This document shows, one piece after another, positions 41,090 to 53,812 of a stretch of 64,000 nucleotides of DNA; the first letter of the stretch is position 1, and every line of letters begins with the position of its first letter. This stretch comes from Balanoglossus misakiensis (lineage: Eukaryota > Hemichordata). The stretch is from contig CM082586.2 in the NCBI GenBank assembly GCA_040954595.2, forward strand, positions 2,542,001-2,606,000. The letters run 5' to 3'. The translations under genes and the position numbers were made by a program. The notes under the pieces are model-generated. The model had not been told where the DNA came from. It saw nothing but the letters and a program-made list of their open reading frames with translations, and did not search any database.

Positions 41090-41150
41090 CATGGCCCCTG
41101 AGCTGCAGTTATTGCAGCTACCCTCCCAGTTCTGTTGTACTGTGGACAGT

Positions 41151-41172
41151 GGGGGGGGGGGGGGGGGGGGGG
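41151..41172. repeat. poly-G run of 22 bases
   Basis: An uninterrupted G22 tract; shorter runs occur at 17458-17468, 41789-41800 and 60640-60652. Its exact length is likely to be unreliable in any assembly. Confidence 0.9.
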
Positions 41173-42838
41173 CGCCACAAGGCAACCATGGGTTCCAGTG
41201 TATTTTGACTGAACTTTATTGAACTTCTCTGGAGGTTGTCAACATATTCTGCCATACAAAGCTTTCTAGGACAGTGGCCCATTCAATCATGCACAGTAGA
41301 ACTTCAACTGTGAATTGGGCCGGTTATTTCTATAAAAGAAATCACCATAGACCCAGGGTCATTTAATGAACACACTGGTTTTCAAGTAAAGATTGCAGAC
41401 AGACAATGCTGATGTATTTGAAGCAACATGAAGGTTGACATCCACGGGCGTAATTATTTGAACTGAAAAATATGTGAGTAGAATCCCAACTGAACGACAT
41501 TATATCATATTTATTGACTATACTGTCAGGTAGCCATGCAGAGCCTACTTGAACCTTTCAGCCAACCCTCAGTATAGCTGTCCACATATAGTGTATTACA
41601 AGGTCATACCATTTCGCCCCCGGGGGACGTGGCAGGCTGCACCCATGTTCAAATTGTGGACGGTCACATATTTGCCCTGTGTACAGTTAGATTGCAGAGA
41701 ATATGATTCTTCATTGCCTAGAAGATTTACGTGGAGATTGTCCAAGAATTGTCAAAACATTATCAATTATTTTTGCAGTAACTATTGGGGGGGGGGGGGG
41801 TTCTATGACTGTATCATATTTTTGTGTGAACACTTTTCTTATCTTATATGTAATTTATGCATATGATGGGTGTGTGCGTCAATAAAACTGAAAGAATGCT
41901 TGTCTTTTCTGGAATAACTTGTCAAAAGGTTACAAGGTGAAATCTCAAATATTTGTGTACATTTCAGTATGTATGGAATGTGACTCTAATCAGCTGTGAT
42001 ACATTAAGTTAACCCATGTCCTTGTACGTAACATACATGTATATCCTGTAGGGCATTCACAGTCTTGTATGTGATAATTGTGCGTGTGTGGAAGTATGTT
42101 AAAGCTCAACTACATGTATCTACTAGTATAAATTTTTACTATTTTTTTTCTGCGTTTCTATTCTGTGTATGCAGAACCATGGTTTTTTTGTTCGTCACCC
42201 TAAAGCAGGATTAAATACCATGCATTTATCATCTTAACATGTATGTAGTCAATATATGCATAATCAGCATTTTTATGACTGGTCTGGCATTTATCCTGTA
42301 ACAAGTAGAGACATGTAGATGGACGTGTGATCCCAATCAACATTATACATTATAGCAAAAAAACACTGATGCATAAGAAGATTTATGAATGGTTCAGCAC
42401 GTACTGAAACTCCTATGACCTACCTGGGGTCAAAACACCTGTTTGAGGTTAGCATGTGGCTTCCTGTCTATAGAAGCAGGTGTTTCGACCAGCATAGGAT
42501 AATGGCATAGACTTGCAGGTAATGGCAGATTGGTTTATGTGTGTGTTGTTTTGGCAGAATTAAGTGTCTCCTACAGGATACATTGTGACAGTCAAAACAT
42601 TCAATGACTTTTCCTCATTTTTCGTCAAATAATTGTTTTAACAAATGACCTCATAATAACAGACTTGTCGAAATTGGTCTCATGTCTACAGTATGGATCA
42701 TGTGACAGTCACTTAATACAGTAGCTGTGTGTACATACAATAATCTGTGAAGGAGGGAATAGCCATTGGGACTCTTTCAATTGTTTGCATTGTGAGGATG
42801 TTATTATGGGGTCGTAAAAATAAGCAAGGGAGACATCG

Positions 42839-42894
42839 ATTTGACAAGTACAAACTGTGATCTTTGCAAAGATCACAGTTTGTACTTGTCAAAT
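42839..42894. repeat. 56-bp perfect palindrome without spacer
   Basis: The 28 bases from 42839 are followed directly by their exact reverse complement; the centre is TTTG/CAAA at 42866/42867. Symmetry breaks at the next base pair outwards. It encodes nothing and lies far from recognised exons. Confidence 0.95.
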
Positions 42895-43507
42895 TAACTG
42901 TTGTGTCTGATGTTCTGTCATTTTGGTTTTGTGAATTGTGGAAGGTTTCACTGGTGATCTAGTGAAAATGGCCAGTTGATCTGGACTGCCAATGGCAAGG
43001 TTGGCAGAGTTTAGTTATTTAATAGTAAAAAAATATCTAAAAAACCTGTGCTATTGTTTGTATAGCCTAATTATCTGTTATCACTAGATAGATTTGGACT
43101 GGCCTTGGCTTAGCCTATGACTGACCCAGTTAGAAACCAATGAGTTAAAATCTGTTATTGCCAGTGTTGGATTTTAGTGACCTAGTAAGAAGGCATGGTT
43201 GTGAAAGAGAGCAAATCTATGGCGAGTCAGTCCTATAGGAAGAGACCCCTGACTGGTTGCCACCACTTTTGTGTTTGAGTAGTGTTGCCATAGTAACAAA
43301 ACCCATTCTGAATAGGCTCAGTGGATAGATCACTCCCTACCACTTTACCGACCGACGTGTCACATTTCACAAGTCAAAGTTTAGCTTGACTCGTTTATCT
43401 GACAGTCTATTAACACACTCCAGCAGAACCGATTGTGGGATTTTTCGAAATGGCACTGCCTGTCCAGGGTTTGATATTTGCTGTCAACTTAACGCCAACT
43501 GTTTCAG

Positions 43508-44650
43508 AACACCTGTGATGAGTTCTTACTCTGTGTATGTACAGGTGAGTTTTACGTACTGCATTACGGTGACTGCAGCATCATATTTTGCAACTCAGAA
43601 ATCTTCCCTCCCGCCAGGCGTATACCCCATGGGCTACAACCCAGAGACAAGGATTGTGCATGATTGCAGGTATGGTGTCACACACCCAGCCGATTTATAT
43701 TTTCATGCCTGTTCGCCGGAGAATTGGATGGCTGGCTTTCTAATGGTCCAGACATGGAAGTATGATGCGGTTCTTGGCCACCCGTGATTGGCTGATGGTC
43801 TTACCCATGCTTCCATACTACATCATAGACAGTCAGAATCATTAACATTAACAGATGTTCACAATCTTGTGCTACCATATTTCTTATTATTTTCAAGCAT
43901 TATAAGTGCTGGATCGGTACCCAGCATAGTTGTCAGTCGGTGTATCAGCCCTTATAAAACGTTGCTCATCGCACCACTGAGATAACTTTGTTGCAGAGCC
44001 AATCCATCACCATATACCTCTTATCACTTTGTCCGAGTTCTGTTTACCGCTCCGTCTGTGGTGACGTATCAACTGAAGTATTCGTTCGTGACTCGGGTAG
44101 ATAAATGGGGGAAATTGGCAAAGGTCATCTTTGGTCGTACTACTGTATTTCCATCTCGCATTCATAGAATGGTTGGACGTAGGCCACCTTGAGTTTTAAT
44201 ATGGTCCAGTATTGATTGAAATTTGTGACTGAGTTGGCTGTATCTGTTTTATCATGTATGGTACAATGGAGATTATTTATTCTGCTTATTGAAAAATGCC
44301 AATTTTTCGGTCATCATGACTGCCTCAAACACACACTGCCAATAGTAGTAGCACATTGTATGTCACTGAAGATATAATTTCCGGTACATGTTACTATAAA
44401 TTATGTCATCCGAATATTTAAGTTCGTGTAAATCATTAGTTCAGTATCCTCCCTTCAGATACTGCAAAGTGATCTTACAAACAAGATAATCTCCTGATAG
44501 CACTGCTGAGAAAACTGCACCTGACATATCCCTTGAAAATAGAAAATTTGTTTCATTTTCCAGCCGGATGTTCCTATCTGTTTCGTCATACTTCGCCGCT
44601 ATACTGACTCACTCCTACGCTGCTGCGGCAAGTGTTTATTCAATGAATGA
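43508..44650 (+). CDS. tentative unrecognised gene, four 3' exons
   Basis: Four stretches with splice consensus join in one open frame: 43508-43544, 43618-43669, 43997-44096 and 44564-44650 (stop TGA). The translation is about 92 residues, starting NTCDEFLLCVCTG, with GYNPETRIVHDC, then VRVLFTAPSVVTYQLKYSF, and ending LLRCCGKCLFNE. It is Cys-rich at both ends. Acceptors are good (pyrimidine tract plus CAG) and two donors are good (CAG/GTGAGT, CAG/GTATGG); the third, CGG/GTAGAT, is weak. I recognise no family. An upstream exon is needed in phase 0: 43406-43468 fits phase but would leave a 39-nt intron. A chance alignment of splice-like sites remains possible. Confidence 0.35.
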
Positions 44651-47600
44651 TTGGTTATGGCATTTGTTTGAGTTTTCTTGTGCAAATATCGATGATAAAA
44701 CTTTTGACTGTTGACCTGAAACACGTCGGATTGTCGTGGCAAATTGCCAAGCCTTCATGAAAATTTGCGTTCCTTTTTTAATCCAGATGACAGTCTTATG
44801 GATTTTAACCAATTATTCTGACTTCATTTATCTCATGAAATTCGGGAAATCGGTATACATGTATTTGCAACCAGTCTCAGTAACTTTGACCTACACTCTA
44901 CTCTGTATCTTTGTGATAAATTACTTGTCATTGTCAAGGTTACTGTCGCCCTAAATAAACTTAATGATAGTCGTTGTTACTGATTTAAAGTCTATGGATG
45001 GCAGCCTGTCATTTATTATTTGTGTACAGAAGCAGATCCCTACGAATCTGTATCACTAAGGATTAATACAATAAGCGGATTTCTTTAGCTGTCATTATTT
45101 TAATGAGCTTTGGCCACTCATTGTAAAACATCAGTGAAAAAATAGAGTGATTTATTCCAAAATGACTCCACACACATTGACCATATAAGAAACAGCTTTG
45201 GTGGAACACCATTTCTCTGAAACATCTTTCCATAAAGCTCAGCTGAAATCTGTTCAGTAGTAGAAGCAAGCATGGAGAGATATGAGGCAGATCTCCAAAC
45301 GCTGATAAGACTGCATGTGCATGGCCTGTCTAACCTGTGAACGCCATGACAACACGGGTTTATCAGCTCCACCCCACCTTGAGAATGACAGGCCTGTCAC
45401 CATGGTATTGACTCATGGGGTCGGCCCGATTCATGGGGTCGGCCCCCGAATTGCTGCCTTATCTCACCAGTGTATAACTAAGTGATCAGAACAGTGGCAG
45501 TCCACTGGCACTGGTGGTACAAAGGGGTGGGTAATGTTTGCTGTGCTCTGATCAAAAGAAACCCACACAGCTGTCAGCACAGTAACAGTAAATGGATAGC
45601 TGGGGTGAGTACTAATCTTAGAAAGCAACCCGGGTAATAAGAAAATTTCTCTCTCCATGAGGAAAGTGATTTTCTGGTAACTTTTGTATGTTCTTTGCTC
45701 ATATATGGTGGCATACATGTACCGGTAGTGCATAGCAACAGATTCTATCACATGGTATGGTATTGTGCAATATACATGATTGTATTATATTCAGCATATG
45801 GCAAGTAATGTGTGGCAGTGACTAGAATGTTTTGAGGTTGAACACAGTGTGCAGTGGATATTTCCACTGTGGATGTTACAACCACCTGTAGATTCATGGC
45901 TTATTTATGACAGTGATCATGACAATGGTTTTTTTTCACGTACAAGGACAATATCACAAACTGCTACATACATATAAATACAGGAGCAATTGCATTATCA
46001 CTCCACCTGTTTGTTGTTTTGAAGGATGAACAGTCGCACACTGGTACTGCCATCGTATGTGGGGAATCTAACAGGTGGTTGAGTTGAACCTATGAGGCCT
46101 TGGAGCATGACTATTGTTGAGGTCATCTCAGGTCATTTTATTGTGTGACTCCTGGTGCTATAGTATTACCCCTTTGAAAGTGCATGTGTGCTTTGCAGGT
46201 AGAAAGCTGATGAGAAAGGAAAGTTCTGTCTGGATCTTTATCAAGTTGTGCTTGCAAAAGTGTGGCCATACTCTAAATACAATGGTGATATACACATTAA
46301 GCTTTGACAGCCACAATTGATCAGTTGTGTCAATAAAATAAATTATATTGTAAGATCACATTGCAAAAATTAATACGTGTGCGGCAGCTTTATTTGATTG
46401 TGTTTGTTCAACACAATTTATCGGTTGACAGCTTGGTGAGGTCTTCGTTTTAAACATTGCAGCCCGCTGACAAAATAGCAGGAGCCTGACCGCGGGACAT
46501 TACTAAACGGGCAGTTACCGCAGATACGGGGATATTTGGCAATTACCTGTCGGCTTAGGGGTTTTCTTGTAACAGGATACTGAACAGTTGGTCGTTTCGC
46601 TTGACTGAATCCGGTCTGGACTGCTGCGGTGCATTTAGTTTGTTTGAGGAGCGACTGACTTGGAAATTTTAGAGCTGGACTGGTTCATGTGAGTGAGTAA
46701 GTGTCTTTGTGTGGTGATATGACTTCGTGGAATATTTGCCATGGCAGAGTTTGAGTGATAATCTGATATTCTGTTATATTTTACCATATGACCCAGATTG
46801 TATGGCTACCGGTATCGTAAGCATTCTCTGAGAAATGGGTCATTCATTTGTTTTAATTCAACAGGTGCCTGAAATGTCCAATTTGGCCAGTGGATGGTCC
46901 ACATTTCCAAACACAATTCATGAGTCACTTTTCAGTAAAGTGTAAATTTTCTCTGAGACTTAATTGCTAGTGGTTTTACCCTTTCACCACCATGGTGTGG
47001 TCCAAATCCATCGTTTTCTATAGTAACATTGGACCTCTATAGAGGGATCTGGGGATGAAAGGGTTAATCCATAGACAGTAGAAAAGAGGCTAACCACAGT
47101 TCATGTTTACATTGATGTTGAGTGTCTGTAGAATTGATGGTATCTTGAATGTACGCACACACAAAAATTGTCATGATACTACACTGTATTATTCTCAGTA
47201 AGCCTTAAAGAGAGCCTCTTAATAAGAAAGCACTCGTTAACATTTGACCCCTTCTCAATTAGAGACACTTTAATCTCTTCCAGTAATTAGGACTGTGGCT
47301 TTAATTGGCTGTAATCTATGTCAACTATTGACACTCTGCCATTGCTCATTAAGTCATATTTCCGATGTCCAGCTCGGTGACAGTACTGTTGACAGTTCCG
47401 TCCTATTCATGGCAGTTTTTAATGAACTCGAGGGAAACCTCTCAAAATGCAGCTGTGTACATGCAGTTATACCGTATGTTGTAGATGATAATACGTTTAT
47501 GCACGTATTGCGTAATCAATTCCTTCTGTGATAAATGCACGCACCAGAATTCAATCTGAAGGTGTTCCCCTTATTGTAAATATAATTCTTTATTTTTGTT

Positions 47601-47677
47601 CTGTCTTCCAGAGAAAATTGTATATCGGCTCTGATAATACCCAATGTTGATGATTCAGATGTACAGATGTTTCTATC
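44651..47677. other. spacer and 5' part of the mucin-like gene
   Basis: No coding exon was recognised. A likely noncoding first exon of the mucin-like gene ends at about 46689 (CAT/GTGAGT), and the 5'UTR resumes at 47612 after TCTTCCAG. A tandem 17-bp duplication (TCATGGGGTCGGCCC core) lies at 45413-45446, a DR4 site AGGTCATCTCAGGTCA at 46120-46135, and a TIR element at 46976. Confidence 0.45.
46976..47067. mobile_element. complete 92-bp TIR element of the TTAACCCTTTCACC family
   Basis: The ends TTACCCTTTCACCACC and GGGGATGAAAGGGTTAA are imperfect inverted repeats. The middle shares GGTCCAAATCCA and TTGGACCTCTATA blocks with copies at 33881 and 51615. Short, noncoding and AT/GC mixed, as in MITEs. 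It lies in the presumed first intron of the mucin-like gene. Confidence 0.75.
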
Positions 47678-50600
47678 ATGAAGACCTTTGCTTTCCTTCA
47701 CAGTAAGTACTCCGTTGGCAGTTATAGATGAATGTAACTTTAGTAGATGAGAGCAAAGCTTGGCCAGGCAGTGTATGAGAGAGAGAGAGAGAGAGAGCAC
47801 TTGTAAATATCCCAGCAACATTAAAGGATCAACCCAAACCCATGTTGTACTAGCTGTACAGGTACAAGTGCTGATCATGCTAAACCTTCCAATAACAACA
47901 AGAACAACTTTTTTTTTCTCTCTACAGTTTTGACTCTTATTCTAATGGTCATACCAGTAATATATGCGGAGACTGGTACAAGTCCAATCTATCCAACATT
48001 AGCAACTACAGGTGAAAGTAAAACAACTGCGGCCATGGATACAGACTCATCGACCACGCTCTATACAACACAAATGGCAACAACAACCAACCCAGTTGAG
48101 ACAACCACAAGTCCAACCGTGCCTGGTACAACAACCATGTGGCCAACAAACAGTAGAACAACAGTAGGAGTGACAACTGCAGAGACAACAGCAAGCATGC
48201 CTACAACAGCAGGAAGTGGAACAACAGCACCAGATTCTACAGCAGTGGACCCCACATCACCTTCTGCTAGGACTTCACCTGATGTGACTAGCGCAGCATC
48301 GACAACAGCGAGTCAGTCACCAACAGAACCGGAACAGACTGAGGCAAGAACAACTAGAGACAGGTTAACAACAGGTAGAGTGACGACAGTTATATCGACA
48401 ACAGAGGGCACAGGAACTGATCTATCAACTTACAGCACAACAAGAGCTGTTGTGGATACAACTACTTCTGCAGATTCACTCACCACTCTAGGCACAACTG
48501 ATATGAGCACACCTAGTATAGTTGGCACCACTACTTTTGTGAACACACCCACTGTTGCAGGCACGACTTCCAATGCGGACACGACTCCTGTGTCAGATAC
48601 AACTATATTTGAGAGCACTGCTACTATTGGGGTCACAACAACTGACACAGGTATGACTAGTGGTGTAGACACAACCACCAGTTTAGACACAACTTCTTTG
48701 GTCAACACAACTACTGTAGAACATCCTACTACTATTAGTAGCACACATGCTGTTTCTGACACAACTCCAGTGGTTGGTACATCAACTGATGCAGGCACAT
48801 CCTCTATTGCAGACACAACCACTGAATTGGACACAAGCACTGTTGCAGCCACATTAACTGCTGTGCGCGAAACAACTGCTGAACTGGACCCAACTTCTGC
48901 CTTGAATGCAACTACTGGATCTAATACAACCACTAATGCCATGGACACACCTACTTTTGCAGAAACATCTGCACACCTGGCCACAACTACTTCTGTAGGA
49001 ACAACTACTTCAGCTGACACAAGTAATGCAGCAACAACCGAGATACAAACTACTACTGAAACAACTACCTTGGCGCCATTGACCACAGGGAGGACAACGG
49101 AAAGTACGACATTCGCAGCAGAAACAACTGTGGTCAATGGAACTGAAGAATCCGTAACATCTATGCAAATGACAGATGCTCGGACGACGAATGCAGCAAC
49201 CTCTGGAATGGAAACAACACGTGCGGCCACAACAGTCACAACAACAGAAGGGACAACTTATGCAACAGTGACAGATTTGAACAGTACTGCAGCAGAATCA
49301 ACTCTGCAAACAGAAGCATATGATACAACATCTGCGATGGAGACCACTACGGTAAATGTGACAAATGCCACAACACAGTCGGAGACAACCATAACAGATG
49401 TGGTAACTACAGCTGGTGGAACGAGTACGGTGGCACCACCAACTGGTCACATGACAACTGAAGCCTCCTCTGCAGTGACTTCATCCACCAGTGCAACCAC
49501 TTCTGGAATTACAACGTTACCAGCAACCGAGGAAATAACAACTACAAATGGTGTGACAACTGATATGTTAACAACTGAGGAAACGGTAGTAACCACTCCA
49601 AGAGTTGTGACCACTCCTGTTGTGACAACAGAACAAACAACAAATGTGCAGACAACTGCTGTGACAAGTGATCGGACGACAGAAGGAACAACTGCAGAGA
49701 CAACAGGAGTTATCACAACTCCTGTCCGGACAACAGAACAAACAAGTACAGGGACCACTCCAAGAGTTGTGACAACTGATCGGACAACAGCAAAGACGAC
49801 TATAATGACAACTCCGAGAGTTGTGTCTACTCCTGCCCAGACAACAGAAGAAGCAACTCTTCTGACAACTCCAACAGTTGCAACAACTCCTGGGGTAACA
49901 ACAGAATTAACAACAACAGTAACAACTCCATTAGTTGTGACAACCAACCAGCCGACAGAAAGAATTACAACAGTGACAACTCCAGGAGTCGTGACAACTC
50001 CTGTTCTGACAACTGATCGGACTACCAGAGGCCCAACCACAATCACAACTCCAAGCATTGTGACAACTGTTCGGACAACTGAAGGGCCAACCACTGTGAC
50101 AACTCAAAGAGTTGCAACAACTGATCGGACTACCAGAGGCCCAACTACAGTTACAACTCCAAGCGCTGTGACAACTCCCGTTCGGACAACTGAAGGGCCG
50201 ACTTCAGCCACAACTCCAAGAGTTATGACTACAACAAAGAAGACAACCATAGTGACAACGCAAAAGATTATGACTACAGAATCACCAACGACCCAACAGA
50301 CACAGGCAACAACCAATGAGACTGTTTTGACTACTGAATTGGCCGAAGAACCAGCTGCTGGCTTAAGTACAGGTGCGGTTGTGGCCATAGCAATTGGAGG
50401 TGTACTAGTAATAATTGTCATAAGTAAGTATAATTTCAGACAATGTCCATTTGCTGGGTATTTTATGGCGATTTGCTACCTTAGCAAATATTATGATATG
50501 TCAAAAAGTGCCCCAATTGTTTAAAATACATGTATTCAGTTATCAATCTCTTGACTAATCTCAGTTGTAATTTTGTGTTATATAGTTCTACTGATTGTAT

Positions 50601-51018
50601 TATTCTGTCGGCGAAGAAGAGATTCCTCATCTTATGATTTCAGTCGGACCGATCCGTGGGATGATACGATAAGTGCCAAATATATCAATGGACGCATTCA
50701 ACTACCAAGGGTTAGTTCAAAACTAGAGTGTTCTTTCTCTTAGACTTGAATGGCAAAAGAGACGTTTAGTTGTCACATTCTCCCCAAGAGGGCGCTATAT
50801 GATGCTCAAATGTGATTTGCAGCCTACCAGCCTAGTAATAACACCAGTGTCTTTGAATGTTTATTAACTAAATCTAAATTCTTTATAATTTTGATTGACA
50901 GGAGTACAGTACAGAGATGAAATCAAACTACAACCAATCCTTTGATACTTTTGGTGAAAATGATAATCTGGGGACATTTAATTATTGGGCTGAAGATTCT
51001 GCACACACAACCCTTTGA
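47678..51018 (+). CDS. mucin-like Thr/Ser-rich type I membrane protein
   Basis: Four in-phase exons encode 920 residues: 47678-47702, 47928-50423, 50586-50710 and 50902-51018. The signal peptide (MKTFAFLH then ILTLILMVIPVIYA) is split over two exons, and cleavage after Ala22 is likely. Residues 23 to about 815 are dominated by Thr, with Ser, Val, Ala and Pro, the composition of heavily O-glycosylated mucin stalks. The distal part (about 49590-50230) has imperfect repeats of the form VTTPxVVTTPVxTTExTT. No VWD, SEA or EGF domain is visible. A membrane segment (VVAIAIGGVLVIIVI plus ILLIVLF) spans the exon 2/3 junction and is followed by CRRRRDSSSYDF, a stop-transfer motif. The cytoplasmic tail of about 70 residues holds several tyrosines and ends HTTL, a class I PDZ-ligand pattern. 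An epithelial surface or adhesion role is inferred only. Confidence 0.85.
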
Positions 51019-51614
51019 GAGTGGAATAGTTTTGGTATGGTATGGACCCGACCAACCGCCTCATATGAAATGACGTGCAATATATCCTGACTAGGTCATA
51101 GGTGGAAAAGCTCTCTTGAGTTAAACCATGTTTGATTGTGAAAAATTGTTCAAGACAAAGACTGAAAGAGATGGGCAGCTATATTTTAATAATTTTTTTA
51201 AAAGAGTTGTTTTTTGGGGGAGGGGGGGGGGAGAGTTTGCTCCTTTCAAAGGGCAAGTCATAAATATGTACAGTAAAATTTCAGCAGAAGTCTAATGTTT
51301 TTGGGTCATAAATTATAAAAAGGAAATGCTAAAAGACATAAAATACTTTGTTTACTGTAGGGTTTTTATGCTTAAAATGTGAGCCAAGTTGTATGTGTAT
51401 TACACACATATAACATGGCATTTTTATTGAGTGATACGGATAATGATATTTAACCAATGAGGAGCTTTCTAATACAATTTTTAACGTGCCAAATTTTTAC
51501 ATATGAAGTATAACTCCAATCTTATTAGTTTATTTCCGTCTCTTCTCTATAAAGCACAGTCATAGACACTGCCCTCACAGTTCAAGTTGAACTTTGCTGG
51601 TTGTATGATCATAG

Positions 51615-51702
51615 TGCTTTCACCCCTGTTTCCCTGTATAGAGGTCCACCTTGACCATAGAAGACAATGGGTTGGACCAAATTAGGGGGTGGAAGGGTTA
51701 AA
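51615..51702. mobile_element. inverted copy of the TTAACCCTTTCACC short TIR element
   Basis: Read on the minus strand it runs TTAACCCTTCCACCCCC ... GGTCCAACCCATTG ... TGGACCTCTATA ... AGGGGTGAAAGC, aligning along its length with the copy at 46976. The outermost bases of one terminal repeat have diverged. Confidence 0.7.
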
Positions 51703-53720
51703 ATACTCAGCCAGATTGGTATTATTCAGTGGTGTCTGTCCTCATCTGGATTGAATGATAAATCTACCGTACTTACAAATGCTGTGCAGTGGACAGAGAA
51801 AAGAATCGATTTTGTCCTGAAGACAATAGGCATTCAAGCATTTTCTTTCAACTGTCTCAAATTTTTTTTCCTGCAGGGACATGTTTATGCCTTATTGTTT
51901 ATCCAGTGAGTCAGTCTTCAAGTATGTTGGAAGTAATCTAAAATTAGTCATTGATCAGTACTGCTAGTGTTACCTTTTATTATCACCAAAATGCCCACCT
52001 CTCTGCCACATTCATCAGTTTATGTTGTTAATTGTCAAGTGACACTGTGGTATTCAGCCTGGGGGTGGGGGCACTCACCCCTAACTGAACTCATATATTT
52101 TATTGGCCCCAATTCGAAATCATTGCCACCGCTGTTCCAGAGGATCTCGCAGGGAGATATAAATGTAGGCTAGGGAGACCCTGAACCTTTGGAGAAAGTA
52201 GGTTGACCAGTGGGCCGGGTGACCTTGGAGCTGTAGAATAAATTAACCATTTTGAATCTCTTGCTTTACATTTTCACACGGGTCAAAAATCTTGCTTGAC
52301 TTTATCACCAGGGTGAAGAAAAGCAGCTTTGAAAGACCACGGCGCGAATTGTTACCCTCTTCTTTTGTCAGGCGACAAGTACAGAGCACCCGCATCAGTC
52401 TTTCTCTCCATACGGGTTAATTGTTACAAACGTCAATCACTCTGACAATGTATGTCCCTACCTACACGGTGTTAGGAGAATTTGTGAATTTATAGTACAG
52501 CGTGGCCTGCATGTGACATGCATGTGTGGTATTCGTGTTATTTTGCCGTCGGCCTTGTTGCTCACCCACCTGACTGGTGTAAAGTGACCATCACCAATTA
52601 CCTATCTATGATGTTTATACGGGGACAAGAGGGACCAGCTTTCTAATTCTTGCAGTGGTCTATTTGAAACAAAAATATGTCATGTGGCATTAGTGTAACA
52701 AAACCCTAGAAACAGGTTTACTTGTAAGATTGCCACAATCTTCCAGAACGTATTGAATGCTTGTTTGGTGAATGACTGGCAAGTACAGTGTATACAAGCA
52801 TATCATATTTTCTTTCACCAGATCTAAGTGGCAAAGATCCATAACACACTCTCAAATATTTCACCTGAGACTGTTCTGACAGATGTTAGGTATCTGTTAC
52901 TCTCTAGTGAGAAAGCAAATGGTTTTTGATGGGAAAAATGGGCATTTTGACTTTAAGTGTGAAAGTCTGCCATCTTACAGGACATGTCAGTCATACAAAA
53001 AAAATGATAATTTACAGGTAGAAACTCTTCAGGACGTAGCATATGACTGTGTATCAAATGAGAAATATTGAGGTCACACAGGAACCATTAAGATGTTTCT
53101 GAACCATCTCAGATGAAATACTGGCGTAAATTATTATGTGTGAACAGTTTAAGTGATCCTGAAATGTCTTAGATTTGAGACAGCTTTGCCAGCCAGACCT
53201 GAGCCAGTGTAAGGATTAACACCTCTCCGCAAACCATTGCCCGCTATGGGACTGAGCCTCAGCGCAGATACACAAACTTCGAGTGTGTGGACACAGCCAT
53301 TCAAAGAATTACTGCTCTGTGTTTACCATAGGCAAATAATGTCTCAAACTTTACCCTGTGTGAACCTGGTAAAAATACTGTGAACAGAGCAGGTGTTTAC
53401 CACAGAAACCATTTATTGATATTTGTTGTGGGATGTTATTTACTGCTTGTGTCATGGCTACTTGACACGCGGAGGACCTGTTTGTAGGTCATTTGTACAT
53501 GCAACATTTGGCCTGCTCATACATGGATGTAAACAATGAATATTTAAAATAGCTGACCTTAGAAAACAAAAGTTGAACGAACTCAGAAGGGTGATAAAAA
53601 TTGCGCAGGTAGTAAAAACAGTAAACATTGAATTTTCTTTCTGGTGGCTTGTAGTTGATGTTGTTTTTTTATTTCAAGGCAGCTAAAGGATTGGCATCCA
53701 TCCAGGGAAGATCATTTGTT

Positions 53721-53812
53721 GACCAGGCACACATAGTGTTGGGTACAAAGAAGGTCTGTGATGGTGACTTGCCTTTGAATTGGTATACAATAAGACACTT
53801 TGTGCCTGGGGG
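53721..53812 (+). repeat. dispersed repeat, copy 1
   Basis: Blocks GTACAAAGA, TTGAATTG, ATACAATAAG and CTTTGTGCCTGG occur in the same order and near-equal spacing at 59642-59744. The frame here is open but the similarity is at DNA level with indels, so this is a diverged noncoding repeat and not a shared exon. Confidence 0.65.

Larger units (their letters stand above)
38481..43507. other. gene-poor region downstream of RPS8
   Basis: I found no convincing exon on either strand over about 5 kb. It holds the RPS8 3' end, two AGGTCA half-sites forming a DR4 at 39230-39245, a trio of YY1-like sites, a telomere-like hairpin, a G22 run and a 56-bp palindrome, each listed separately. Confidence 0.5.

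Noticed and set aside
43386-43787. Single 133-codon frame containing CGIFRNGTACPGFDICC
   Set aside because: It lacks an ATG at its start and has no family match; the spliced reading in another frame is better supported by splice sites.
48430-50421. Long Val-rich minus-strand frames of up to 269 codons
   Set aside because: They are the complement of the ACA/ACT-rich Thr codons of the mucin-like exon and lack any start context or domain.
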